Under the pieces are notes generated by a model that ran no database searches, was not told the DNA's origin, and saw only the letters and a list, made by a program, of their open reading frames with translations. This document shows, one piece after another, positions 11,466-22,000 of a DNA stretch of 64,000 nucleotides (positions are counted from its first letter, which is position 1; the number at the start of each line of letters is the position of its first letter). The position numbers were made by a program, and so were the translations under genes. This stretch comes from Cepaea nemoralis (lineage: Eukaryota > Mollusca > Gastropoda > Stylommatophora > Helicidae). The stretch covers positions 1 to 64,000 of the forward strand of contig JACEFZ010011721.1 in assembly GCA_014155875.1 (NCBI GenBank), given 5' to 3'.

Positions 11466-11595
11466 TAAGCGGAATACGGGACTATCGAGGCCCCGTAATT
11501 GGAATGAGTAAGATCGGACGAGATTACCTGCTGAATTTAAGCACATAGCTAAGTGGAATACGGGACTATCGAGGCCCCGTAATTGGAATGAGTAC
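11466..11595 (+). repeat. chimeric 18S/28S rDNA fragment block, right
   Basis: Starts with a 28S remnant (taagcgga), then 18S-like (acgggactatcgaggccccg) at 11474-11509, 28S-like (gacgagattacctgctgaat) at 11510-11556, and 18S-like again to 11593. Same joints and order as the left block. Right neighbour is a SINE A head at 11606. Confidence 0.85.
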
Positions 11596-11605
11596 GATGG
11601 ATTAT

Positions 11606-11665
11606 GCCAGCCCCGTGGCGAAGAGGTTACGTTTGTAATCTCGCGTACCCGCTTTCGAAACGCAG
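11606..11665 (+). mobile_element. SINE A head only
   Basis: gccagccccgtggcgaagag to gctttcgaaacgcag matches the tRNA-like head of the 15.1-kb copy; it passes straight into the 28-bp minisatellite. Confidence 0.7.
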
Positions 11666-12255
11666 ACTAGTGTTTGTCCAGGATGCCCCACAGACTAGTG
11701 TCTGTCCAGGATGCCCCACAGACTAGTGTCTGTCCTGGATGCCCCACAGACTAATTTCTGACCATGATTCCCCACAGAGTAACTCTGTCCAGGATACCCT
11801 ACAGACTACCCTCTGTCCAGGATGTCCCACAGACTAATCTCTGTCCATGATGCCCTACAGACTAATCTCTGTCCATGATGCCCCACAGACTAATCTCTGT
11901 CCATGATGCCCTACAGACTAATCTCTGTCCATGATGCCCCACAGAATAATCTCTGTCCATGATGCCCCACAGACTAATCTCTGTCCATGATGCCCCACAG
12001 ACTAATCTCTGTCCAGGATGCCCCACAGACTACCTCTGTCCATGATGCCCCACAGACTAATCTCTGTTCAGGATGCCCCACAGACTACCTCTGTCCATGA
12101 TGCCCCACAGACTAATCTCTGTTCAGGATGCCCCACAGACTAATCTCTGTCCAGGATGCCCTACAGAATGGTGTCAGTCCAGGATGCCCCACAGACTAAT
12201 CTCTGTCTCTCAAGGTTGCTCAACAGAATGGTGTCTGTCTATGATGCAACACGTT
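11666..12255. repeat. 28-bp tandem repeat
   Basis: Unit ccccacagactaatctctgt + ccatgatg, about 21 copies. The inner part cagactaatctctg is imperfectly self-complementary, and cagac...gtctg in the first copies makes small hairpins possible. Confidence 0.9.
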
Positions 12256-12633
12256 GAGGGGAACAGGGGTCTTTGTTAGTATGAACAACGACACAGGCAA
12301 ACACCCCCAACACACCCCCCCCCCCCCCCCCGCCTACCCCACACAAACAGATTAAAATGAAGCATCCGGCCCGGAAACCGCAAGCACTAAAATCGATAGA
12401 TTGGAAGCCAGTTGCCAGACCCCAGTACATAGATCAAGGCCTAGCCGGCAGACAAGAGCAGTACATGCACCAAGAAGCTTCCAGTAGAATCACGCTGCTC
12501 TGTGCACATGTCTGTCGTGAGTAGACATAAACACGGACAGGGCCGTGCCCAAACAATTTGTTGCAGCGCTCCAAGATAAAATCGTTCGATTCGTATCACA
12601 GCGGCAGTAAGATCACGCCTAACATAAATCTGG

Positions 12634-12719
<86 letters not shown>

Positions 12720-12796
12720 ATAGAGAAACAGGGAGGGAGGGAAAGACAGGAGAGAGAGATAAAGAGAGAGAGAGGGGGAGATACAGGAGAGAGATC

Positions 12797-12874
<78 letters not shown>
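12634..12874. repeat. (GA)n microsatellite, interrupted
   Basis: Two pure ga runs (12634-12712, 12810-12874) joined by imperfect purine sequence; purine-only over about 240 bp. Confidence 0.95.
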
Positions 12875-12879
<5 letters not shown>

Positions 12880-13115
12880 CGAACGAGCGGACGAACCATA
12901 GTTTCACTGTTTAAGAATTGGGTACGCAGACCCGCCTAACATTATGCCCTTCTTGTCTCTCTATATCAATTATTTAATTCAAACATAATTTAGCAAGTTA
13001 ATCTTTAGCAACAGCAATAATATACCCGGAAGTATGCACATATGACTACACAGTTGATTAATAATATATAATTAGTATTAATTAATCATGTGGTCATACT
13101 TTTTGCACATCTCCC

Positions 13116-13181
<66 letters not shown>

Positions 13182-13700
13182 AAATCCATGGTTTATACTG
13201 CACTAGCGGTATTGTGAAACATTACGCTCTCACATATACTAAGTCAAAGCAGTGCGACGTGGTATTTGTTTTCTCCCTCTCTAACTCCTTTCCAAATAAT
13301 TTCCAGAAAATGCTAGTTCGAGACCAGGCCGGCATTGATGAACACGGACCTCAGTGTTGGTAAGCGAGGGTACTAACCATTACGGTTAAGAGTTCTTTTA
13401 AAACATGCCTTTCCACTACAGTAACGCATCCTTTGAAATATAACTACGTATTACAGTAACGCATCTTTTAACACATCACCCACTACAGTAAAATATCTAT
13501 TAAAATAACTATCAACTACTGCCAAACATCTGTTAAAACAACTAGCAACTATTGCCAAACATCTTAAAATACCACACAATGAACGAGTTAAAAAAACAAC
13601 ATACACACGCACTGAGAAACAACAATAGGAAGCGGGCCAAATGACATTGAAGACACATTTTGCGCGCTCTTAGACACGGCATCATCAAATACTCATCAAG
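12880..13700. other. no gene recognised
   Basis: Apart from the second (GA)n it holds a loose repeat of cactacagtaacgcatctttt-like units at 13410-13560. No coding signal. Confidence 0.5.
13118..13178. repeat. (GA)n microsatellite
   Basis: About 30 ga units without interruption. Confidence 0.95.
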
Positions 13701-13704
13701 AAAG

Positions 13705-13840
13705 AACAAACAATAAGTGCCGTCGTTCAGAAAGCAATGGTAAACTACTGGACGTAAATTTGGCAAGAAATCACAAACAGCCAAGAAATGCTGGGGTTGA
13801 CTGTGGCGTCCTGTAAAGGATATGCAACTAACTTTACAAC
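13705..13840 (+). mobile_element. SINE A 3' fragment
   Basis: Core cagaaagcaatggtaaacta to ggatatgcaactaac; the head is missing. Confidence 0.75.
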
Positions 13841-13879
13841 ACAAAAAATGAAGTCTGAAGCGTCATCTGGTATCTGTAT

Positions 13880-14380
13880 CTTCTATATGTATTTGAGTAT
13901 CCTCTGTTTTTATGTGTATTTACTCCGCATGTATACGTGTATTTGTTTTGTGTTTACTCCACATGTATGCGTGTATCCTGTTTGTATGTGTGTTTACTCC
14001 ATATGTATACATGTATCCTCTGTTTGTATGTGTGTTTACTCCACATGTTTACGTGTAACCTCTGTTTGCATGTGTGTTCATTCCATATGTACATGTGTAT
14101 CCTCTGTATGTGTGGTTACTCCATATGTATACGTGTATCCTATTTGTATGTGTGTGCGCGTGTGTGTGTGCGCGCGCGCGCTTGAGTGCGCACTCCCTAT
14201 GTATGTATTCTCTGTGTCTGCGTTTACTCCATATGTATATTTGTATCCTATGTTTGTATATATATTTACTCCTTATGTATACACGTATCCTTTGTTTGTA
14301 TGTGTTAATTCACATGTGTATGTGTAACTTCTATTTGTATATGTGTTTACTCCATATGTGTACGTGTATCCACCGTGTTT
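13880..14380. repeat. 42-bp tandem repeat, diverged, with alternating purine-pyrimidine tract
   Basis: Unit tgtttactccatatgtatac + gtgtatcctctgtttgtatgtg, about 11 diverged copies. At 14150-14182 it holds gtgtgtgtgcgcgcgcgcgc-type sequence. Confidence 0.85.
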
Positions 14381-14652
14381 ATACGATTTACAAGACCAGG
14401 AGGTCTTACTTGCCTCTACTTCCTGTCACGAGTGCTGAGGACCATATTGATCCGGTCGACAGGAATACGATAAATCTGTTGCACGAGGGTGACTGGTGAC
14501 TCGAATGCCTGTGTGGCATGATCTGGGTCAGTATGGGCGTGACGTTTTGCTTCTGCTGTAAGTCAGGAACCGCCCTGAGTACACCACACGTAAGGAAGGA
14601 AAGTCCGTTTGAATGTATTATGCCGTGATCTGGTATATCTGATGATCTAACA

Positions 14653-15044
14653 CAGTGGTTCTCAACCGGTGGGGAATCCGCCCCCCCCCCCCGGGGGATT
14701 TTAGGGTTTCCAGGGGGGGGGGGGGGGAATTAAGATTATTTCAAGATCCCGTTAATACAAGAACCGATTACTTTATATTATTTTTCCCTTCATACTGTAC
14801 GGTTCTGTACATCTCACCCTTCTAATATTCAATTTATAAAGTAAGTAGACCCACAAATCATGTTTTATGTGGACGTCTAGACTTGTTTTAGTATGTGCTA
14901 TTAAATGTAACTTCCATTATTACGTATACTGTGTAGAGGCGGGGGAGGAATTTTTAGGTAGGAAATACGATAGGGATAGGGGGGAATGACGTTCTGAAAA
15001 TATGGTGAAGGGGGGCACGGGCCAAAAAAGGTTGAGAACCACTG
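14653..15044. mobile_element. hAT-type MITE 2 with perfect 8-bp target duplication
   Basis: Inverted ends cagtggttctcaacc / ggttgagaaccactg bound 392 bp, flanked by atctaaca at 14645-14652 and 15045-15052. The interior holds poly-C and poly-G tracts and no coding sequence. Different from MITE 1 inside, but with related ends. Confidence 0.93.
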
Positions 15045-15136
15045 ATCTAACACTTCACACCTTTCCGTTGTCCTGTTAGCTGTGGTGAATTAGTGGTAGT
15101 AAGGACATGATTAAAGCGCTCCGCATGTGTGCGTTA

Positions 15137-15384
15137 TGCCGGCTCCGTGGCGAAGGGTTTACGGGCGCAGTTCGTAATCCCCCATACCGCGTTCGAAACA
15201 CAGCTGCGGGCGATTTGGCAGCAGGTCGTTTGCGTTAGTTTTTTTTAATGAAATGGTATGGGTGCCGGTCGTTCAGAAAGCAATGGCAAACTACTGAACG
15301 TAAGCTTGCCCAGGAATCACAAACAGCCAAAACATGCTGGGGTTGTCTGCTGCGGCTACGTCATTTAAAGGATATGCAACTAAT
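15137..15384 (+). mobile_element. SINE A, full copy
   Basis: tRNA-like head (gccggctccgtggcgaaggg, box B gcgttcgaaacacag), then a middle section and a conserved core (cagaaagcaatggcaaacta) ending ggatatgcaactaa. About 250 bp. Members recur at 5470, 11606, 13710, 18431, 45020 and 50745. The core aagcaatggcaaact resembles the 3' part of several invertebrate and vertebrate SINE/RTE tails; that link is inference. Confidence 0.85.
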
Positions 15385-15649
15385 AAACGTGTGAGTTACA
15401 GTATGTCAGCCGCACCAGAGATGCGCATCAAACCTCCCTTCATTTTCACTTGGAGCATCGTGGACAGGCCCTGATTGACGATGGAAGGATCGATCATTGG
15501 TCATGCTGTGACGAATATTTCCTGAGACTGCAAGAGAATCACATGTTTTCCAAGGTAATAGTCGTTGCACCCACTTCTTGTAGAGTTTACCAGCATACTC
15601 GCAACAAGTCTTGCCTAGCGGGATGAAATCATGTAATCACCAGCCTCAG

Positions 15650-15880
15650 ATGCCGAGGTGGCGGGTTCAACCCCTACACCGGTCAGCTGGACTAAATGTT
15701 GACTTCTCGTCCTTGACTTGGGAACGTAAATAATTACAAGTACTTCTGAAGTCGGAATGAGTTCTCCTCATGTCGAGGGACACTGGTAATAGGCAAAGCT
15801 AATTCACACGCAATAGAAGTTGTACTGAAGTAGCACGTGCACGGACTGTGCTTGTGTTCAAAGCTAGCTAACGTAACAAA
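15650..15880 (+). mobile_element. SINE C copy
   Basis: gatgccgaggtggcgggttc (head with box B), acttctgaagtcggaatgag, gtcgagggacactggtaata and gttcaaagctagc align with the copy at 41.6 kb. Confidence 0.8.
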
Positions 15881-16132
15881 CAAACAAAAATCACCAACCT
15901 AAAGTGTGTGGAATCACCGAAGAGTGAACAACGAGATTCAACAACAACAACAGGTTCCTGGAGTTGACGCAGATCTCGGCAGTACCGTGGCCCTCCACTA
16001 AGTCTAGACGGTACCTGTGTCTGCGGAAACATCACTCATGCGATTACCCTGGCCACGTGGCAGCAAATTAGTGCCTATTCCAGAGATTACAGTTGCTATT
16101 TCTGCGCTTCTGATTTGGTATCGCGTACTGAG

Positions 16133-16235
16133 TTGAGTTGAGTTAAGAACCGACTTCACTGCACTCAGGACATTCCCATACGTGCTCAGTCCCCTCGTTC
16201 AACAGCCAGCGAAGAGTATCGCATACTTCTGAACC
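16133..16235 (-). pseudogene. 3'-terminal LINE fragment
   Basis: About 100 bp matching the 3' end of the I-like LINE on the minus strand (gacattcccatacgtgctca vs gcattcccataggcgctccg at 7400-7430), ending in a (caact)n tail. It shows a tail variant, gtgcagtgaagtcggttct, shared with the SINE at 25560-25745. Confidence 0.75.
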
Positions 16236-16279
16236 CGAATTATTTTCTTTCCTCCATATTTTGGAATTAGACTGGTGTA

Positions 16280-16721
16280 TATTTACTTGCTACATAGGTG
16301 CTACATAGAACCTGTACTTTTATATGGATGTGAAGCTTGGACAATGAGCAGTCAAGCTGAAAAACATCTGATGGCTGTAGAAATGTGGTTTCTGAGGAAA
16401 ATGCAAAGAATACCATGGACAACCAGAAAGACCAATGAACAGGTCCTTCAAGAAACAAATGAAGATCGTAAACTGATTAGAGATATTATATGCAGGCAGT
16501 CAAAATTTTTTGGGCATGTTATGAGAAGAAATGAATTGGAGAACTTGGTGACAACTGGCAAGATCGAAGGGAACAGACCAAGAGGAAGACCTAGAAGCAA
16601 ATACCTGGATGGCTTGGCCTCGTGGCATGGTCGAGACAGAAACACAGATCTGATCCATGACTCTGGTGATCGAGTGAGATGGCAAAACATGACCGCCCAT
16701 GCTTACCGGCATGGCACATGA
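16280..16721 (+). pseudogene. reverse transcriptase C-terminal relic
   Basis: An open stretch reads YIEPVLLYGCEAWTMSSQ, EMWFLRKMQRIPWTTRKTNE, FFGHVMRRNELENLVTTGKI and RPRGRPRSKYLDGL, the conserved C-terminal tail of RTE-like LINE polymerases that recurs in many invertebrate genomes. Upstream catalytic domains are absent (5' truncation). An (atgg)n stretch follows at 16722-16735 as a possible tail. Confidence 0.85.
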
Positions 16722-16919
16722 TGGATGGATGGATATTTACTTGAAAATCACTTTCATCCATTATGTCAGGCAGTCCAAAGATTAGTCTATATTTACTTTA
16801 AACTACTTTAATCCATGGAGTCAGCCAGTCCTAAAAGTAGCCTGATCATAGTTTGGTTGTATGTTGTAAACATACCCAACATTGTTTGGCTCACTGTTTT
16901 GTTTTATTGTAGTTTTCTC

Positions 16920-17245
16920 TAGGACGTCCTCATTTGTTTTCTTGTCCTGGATCTGGCCGTGGAGTACTTCTAGTGATAGATCTCCATGCCGCATATTCTG
17001 AACAAGTCAAGATAACCAAACTACTTTTTGTGTAAGAGAGCTCAGTTGATGACTGTTTTCCCCCAGTTTTTATTCTTTTTCAAATTGTGTTTGTTTGCTA
17101 TCTTTTCTGTCCAGCTTCATCTTTGCATCCTGCTAATAACACAGCATCCCAAATACTTCTGAGTTCTTGTAATCTCTGTTATCTAGAGTCCATGTTTCAG
17201 CGCCGTATAGTGTTGTGGGCCAGATTACCTCTTCTATCTTTTATC
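16920..17245 (-). pseudogene. decayed RT C-terminal fragment, opposite strand
   Basis: On the minus strand LYGAETWTL is readable near 17205, the hallmark at the start of RTE-like polymerase tails (LYGCEAWTM in the neighbour), followed downstream by a weak KTNEDVL at about 16930. Stops are frequent. The match is short, so boundaries are approximate. Confidence 0.5.
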
Positions 17246-18017
17246 CCCCAAACGAGCATTGCCCTCAACCAACTCAACCCAACTGTGTCCCATATACGAA
17301 AGAAGAGGCAATATATCTTCTTGGGCTGCATGAGATGGCAACAATTAGGATGGCTTGAAGTGAGTTCATTAAGGATTTATGCTCAGACTGGGGATAAAGA
17401 CCAGTATTGAAAGAGAGAGAGAGAGATTTGTATATTTGATTAATGCTTAGGTGCAGAGCAACATTTGTTTCATTGTCTGTTCATGTCAAAGATAGCAGTA
17501 ATTTGATACAAGCAGTTATAAGGAGAAGCAATGAAAGCCACTCAGGGCAAGTCAGACATTGCAGTGTCAGTGCAGCATCTTCCTGTGTTCGTTGGTTACC
17601 CTTGTAGTATATCTATTCATCTTCTGCCACCATTGTTTGCAACATTCAAGTGTTTCGGCAATGCTGTTCCAACCGCTTACCATTTCATGTAATGTTGTAT
17701 GTAATAGGGTGGGTGTGCTAGCAAAGTTGATGGCAAACTCCACTGGTAATGTCAGGAGCATGGTTGGTCGTGGGTTGGCCATATGGAGGGAAAGATTGAC
17801 CATCTCTTCCTCCTTGCTCTTAGACCTACAAAATGTAATGATGCTGTCTTATCACAGACCCTATAGCAGGAAACTGCTTGAGGAAGGGGGGGGGGGGATA
17901 TGTAACATTGTGACAGCCGCTTACCGTTTCATGTTGTGTAACATGTTACTGCTTACTGTCTCATTTACTGTCCACATGTAACAGTTTTACAGCTGCTTAC
18001 CATGTCATACGCCGCTT

Positions 18018-18200
18018 ATGTCATGTTGTGACAACTGGAAAATTTGTGGAAAGAGATATAGAGAAAGACAGCGAGAGAAAATTCTTGACAGCCTTGTAGC
18101 ATGAAAGTGAGCCTTCTCACAAATTGATACATGTCGTTGGAGATTGCAAGATGTGGAGAGGCATGATTGCCCACGCCAGTTGGCAAGGCACTTATGATTA
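18018..18200 (+). pseudogene. decayed RT C-terminal fragment
   Basis: Matches the last part of the 16.3-16.7 kb relic (gttgtgacaactggaaaatt, ttgacagccttgtagcatga, gattgcccacgccagttggc) with deletions. About 180 bp, no open frame. Lies 0.8 kb upstream of the first visible exon of the CSPG4-like gene. Confidence 0.6.
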
Positions 18201-18430
18201 TTATACTATACACATTCAGCACATGTACAACTCTGTTTGCATTTTATGTATCCCACATCTAGAATTATCTTACAGTTGTTTGCCCATCAGGTTGTTGTCA
18301 ATTACACATCTACAGTCATATTACGGCTGGTTACCATTAGTGTATGGTTGACTTCTAACTGCTCATGTAATTATAACATGCTATCTAAATTCTTAACTGC
18401 ACATGTAATTATATATAGCATGTGATCTTA

Positions 18431-18670
18431 GCCAGTCTCCCTGGCCTAGGTTTTACGTCTTTCTCCGTAATCCCGTATACTCTCGTGAGTAATGTGATGT
18501 GTGCGAGAAACGGTAGCGGTTCTCGCCGTGTTGGTAACTTACGGAGTATGTGAGCCAGTTGCTAAGAAAGCAATGGCAAACTACTGAGCGTAACCTTGCC
18601 TAGTACATCAACAGCAGCTGAAAAATGCTGGTGCTGACTGCAACGTTCTGTAAGGGATATGCAACCCAAA
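18431..18670 (+). mobile_element. SINE A copy, diverged
   Basis: Head agtctccctggcctaggttt is weak; middle and core (aagaaagcaatggcaaacta, ctgagcgtaaccttgcctag) and end ggatatgcaacc are clear. It lies about 360 bp before the first visible CSPG4-like exon. Confidence 0.7.
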
Positions 18671-18880
18671 AAAAATGTGATCTGAACTTTTAATGGGCTC
18701 ATGTACTTGTAACATATTATCTTAACTTTTAATGGCTAATGTAATCATAATATGTTATCTTATCTTTTAATGGCTTGTGTAATCATAACATGTTATCTGA
18801 ACTATTAATGTGCTCATGTACTTGTAACATGTTATGTTAACTTTTAATTGCTCATATGATCTTAACATGTCATCTTAGTT
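18670..18880. repeat. about 37-bp diverged repeat
   Basis: Copies of cataacatgttatcttaact + tttaatggctcatgtaat, about six, just before the first visible exon. Looser relatives occur at 17900-18020 and 18350-18430. Confidence 0.7.
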
Positions 18881-19029
18881 GTCAGTTCCCCAAATAACCA
18901 TAATACAAAAGCACATTTGAGTTTTTGAATTGTTTGCCTGCTCACTCTTGCTGTGGTCCTATTTTTATTACAAGCAACATTTAAAAATCTTATCTGATTA
19001 CATAACATTGTTATTTCTTTGTCTTGCAG

Positions 19030-22000
19030 CATCCTTTTATGGAGAGAGCTACATTTTCAACCCTCTGCAAGCTGCCAGCAATGACACGACCATTTCCTTG
19101 GAGTTCCGCACCCACCAGCCTCAGGGTCTGCTGCTCTTGGCTGCTGGGGAGACCGATTATGTCATCATACGGTTGAATGGTGGTGGTGTGGAGACCAGAC
19201 TCAACCTCGGGTCTGGAGAAGCTGTGGCATTTTCAGCCAGGGGTGTTCGTCTGGACGACTCCCAGTGGCATTCTGTTGTGGTTAATCACACAGTGGATAC
19301 GGTTTATCTGGAGGTGGATGGGGCGATTCAGTGGCAGGGAGCCACTCCAGGCTCTTACCATGACCTCAACATTGATTTGGGAATACTTCTGGGTGGCAGT
19401 GGAAACCTCAAGAAAGCATTGTATAGAGATACAAAGTCATTTCGAGGTTGCCTAAGGAATGTCTTATATAATGGGAAAACCATCGTGGAAGAAGTAAGAG
19501 CCTTAAAGAGCTCTCAGTATGCATTTCAAATAGCATGGCATTGTGATACTGTATTCACAGCCCCTTCAGACTCCCCCATCAGCTTCGAACATGAAACATC
19601 CTTTGTGGCTTTTCCTCACCTGAGAGTAAATGCAGAGTCCAGCGGCGTCTTTTCATGCCAGCTGAAGACGAGGTCCTCCGATGCCATCATATTGTTTAAC
19701 TCTGGATCAGGTGCCACGTGGGAGGATTTTATTGCTGTGGAAGTGGTGCAAGGGAAACCCAAATTGTCCATCAATAAAGGAAGTGGTATTGTTGATGTGG
19801 CTTTAGATTCCGTTGTGAGTGATGGTAAATGGCATACGTTGAAAGTGACTGTATCAGAGAGTGTTGTTATATTAGACATTGATTCCGAGACCAATTTAAC
19901 AAGGTTCCACTTAGGAACCCAGAATACCCTAAATCTAGGAAACCATCTCTTCATTGGGGGCGTTGGAGTGCATGCTCGATCTTCTGCCATCAAGCTTGGG
20001 TTGGCATCTCTGCAAGGGGACAGTGCAATGAAAGGATCCATGATAGGCTGTATACGTAATGTCCGGATGAATTCACGTAGTTATGGTTTTCATGAAATCC
20101 AGATGTCCAGGTTGATTAGTGCTCAGTGTACATGGGAATACCCATGTGCTGAAGACCCATGCATCCCAGGTGCTAAGTGCACAGAGCTAGAAGGCTCCGA
20201 CTTCAGATGTGACTGCGGGCAGCATGTGTGTGTCAAAGAGCAGTTTCAGTCTCAAGCTGGTAAGAAAAATGGTGACTTCAGTGGAATAATCTCAGTCGGA
20301 ACGGTGGAAGTTCCAGAACGTGGATCTGTAGTTCTTGATACAGCTGCCATAAAAATCAGGCATGATTTCTTCCGAGATGCCCTGCAAGAAGACAATGTCA
20401 TCTTCACTGTGACAAAACCACCACAACTGGGAATAATTGAAGTAGGCAACAGGAGAGGAAGCCAGCATTCTTTTACACTTAGGGACCTTTTGGGCGGCAG
20501 TGTTTATTACAGACATTACGGAGGGCAGGCCAGGTTTGACAGCATCACCCTGGAGATGACAATGACCTCATTAACCTCAGAAGCTGAATCAAAATTGCCC
20601 GACAGATATGATTTTGTGTTGCCTGTGACCATAGTTGCTCAAACCAGAAACAAGTTGGAGGTGGTTCTTCAGAGTGGCAACATCCTGTCTGTAACTTCTG
20701 GTGCCAGGATTCGGATAACTCCATCTGTTGTCGATGTTAGAGCAGTCAGTGTGGATCCCTCCTTGCTGACTTTTGTCGATATTATACCTGCGTCAGTCCG
20801 CAAGCATGTTTGAACGCTCAAGTGCACCAAGAGTTTCCGCAACAAGTTTCACATTGAAGGAAGTCCAAGATGGCAAAATCTGGTTTCAGCACAGTGGCGA
20901 TAAAATGGTGTACACCAAGGTGAATGTTACAGATGGGGTGCAGGTGAGCGATGCCGTCGATCTCCGTTTTAAAGAGGAAAGTTTGGTTATCAACATTGTT
21001 AACAACACTGGCATATCTGTAAGCTATGGTGCAGATGCGATCGTGACATCTTCTAATCTCAGTTCTATCACTAATGTTAAGTTAGAAGATTTAGAGCTTG
21101 TGTATCACATCACAAAGGCACCTGAACACGGCACCGTACAGCACCAGGACCATGAATCTTTAGAATGGCTGGATGTTGAATCGTTTACCCAGAGACACGT
21201 TGACTGGGGTCAGGTGCGCTACCAGCATCTTCCTGGAACCTCTATATCCAACTATGACAGCTTCCAGTTTGAAGTGATGTCCAAGGATGTCAAAACAGGT
21301 ACTCATGAGTTCAACATCATCTTCAAAACACTGACTCTCTCTATAGAGAACAACGACAGTTTGTTTCTGCATCAGGCACCTTTTGGCAAGTTCTCTGACA
21401 AAATGCTCATGGTGGTATCCAGTGCTGATAAATTGAATAAGAAGAACATTGTCTACACAGTCCTCAGAGCCCCCCAGAAAGGCTCCTTGTATCTTATCAA
21501 GCGAAATGATATCAACATCAATCTGTTTGACCAAATTCCTCCATTGAAGATAGACAGCACATTTACCCAGCAAGATATCTGTGATGGCTATGTGTTTTAC
21601 AAACTGGACAGGCCATCCTTTGATCGGGTCGATGACTTACTGACCTGCAGGCATCCTACTTTGGGTTTACAGTTATGGTGAGATCAATGATTCAGTATAT
21701 CCCAGAGAAAACACCGGTTCGATTTATTAACAATGGCCTGAAGGATGTCATTGAAGGCGGTTATAGCATCATTTCCAGACAAGAACTGTCGCTGGAGATG
21801 GACAATTTTAAGAAGTTTACCTTCTCTGTTGTTCGACACCCTGCCCATGGATGTATCAACATTATAGACCCAAGTTCTCAGGCAGTTCTCCGACAGAATG
21901 TGACTACTTTCACCATGACAGAAATCAAGGAAGGTAAGGTGGCATATAAACACGATGACTCTGAAAGCAAAGAAGACTCATTTACCTTCACTGCTGCTCC

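Noticed and set aside
12441..12899. Ser-Leu repeat frames
   Set aside because: Translation of the (GA)n microsatellite.
13788..14327. 179-codon Cys/Tyr/Val-rich frame
   Set aside because: It is made of the 42-bp tandem repeat; the pattern has no domain.
18930..19029. Hydrophobic stretch before ASFYGE read as a signal peptide of the CSPG4-like gene
   Set aside because: It starts at a non-ATG codon and ends in a classic polypyrimidine tract and cag acceptor; it is intron. The conserved ASFxGE start in vertebrates also follows a separate first exon.
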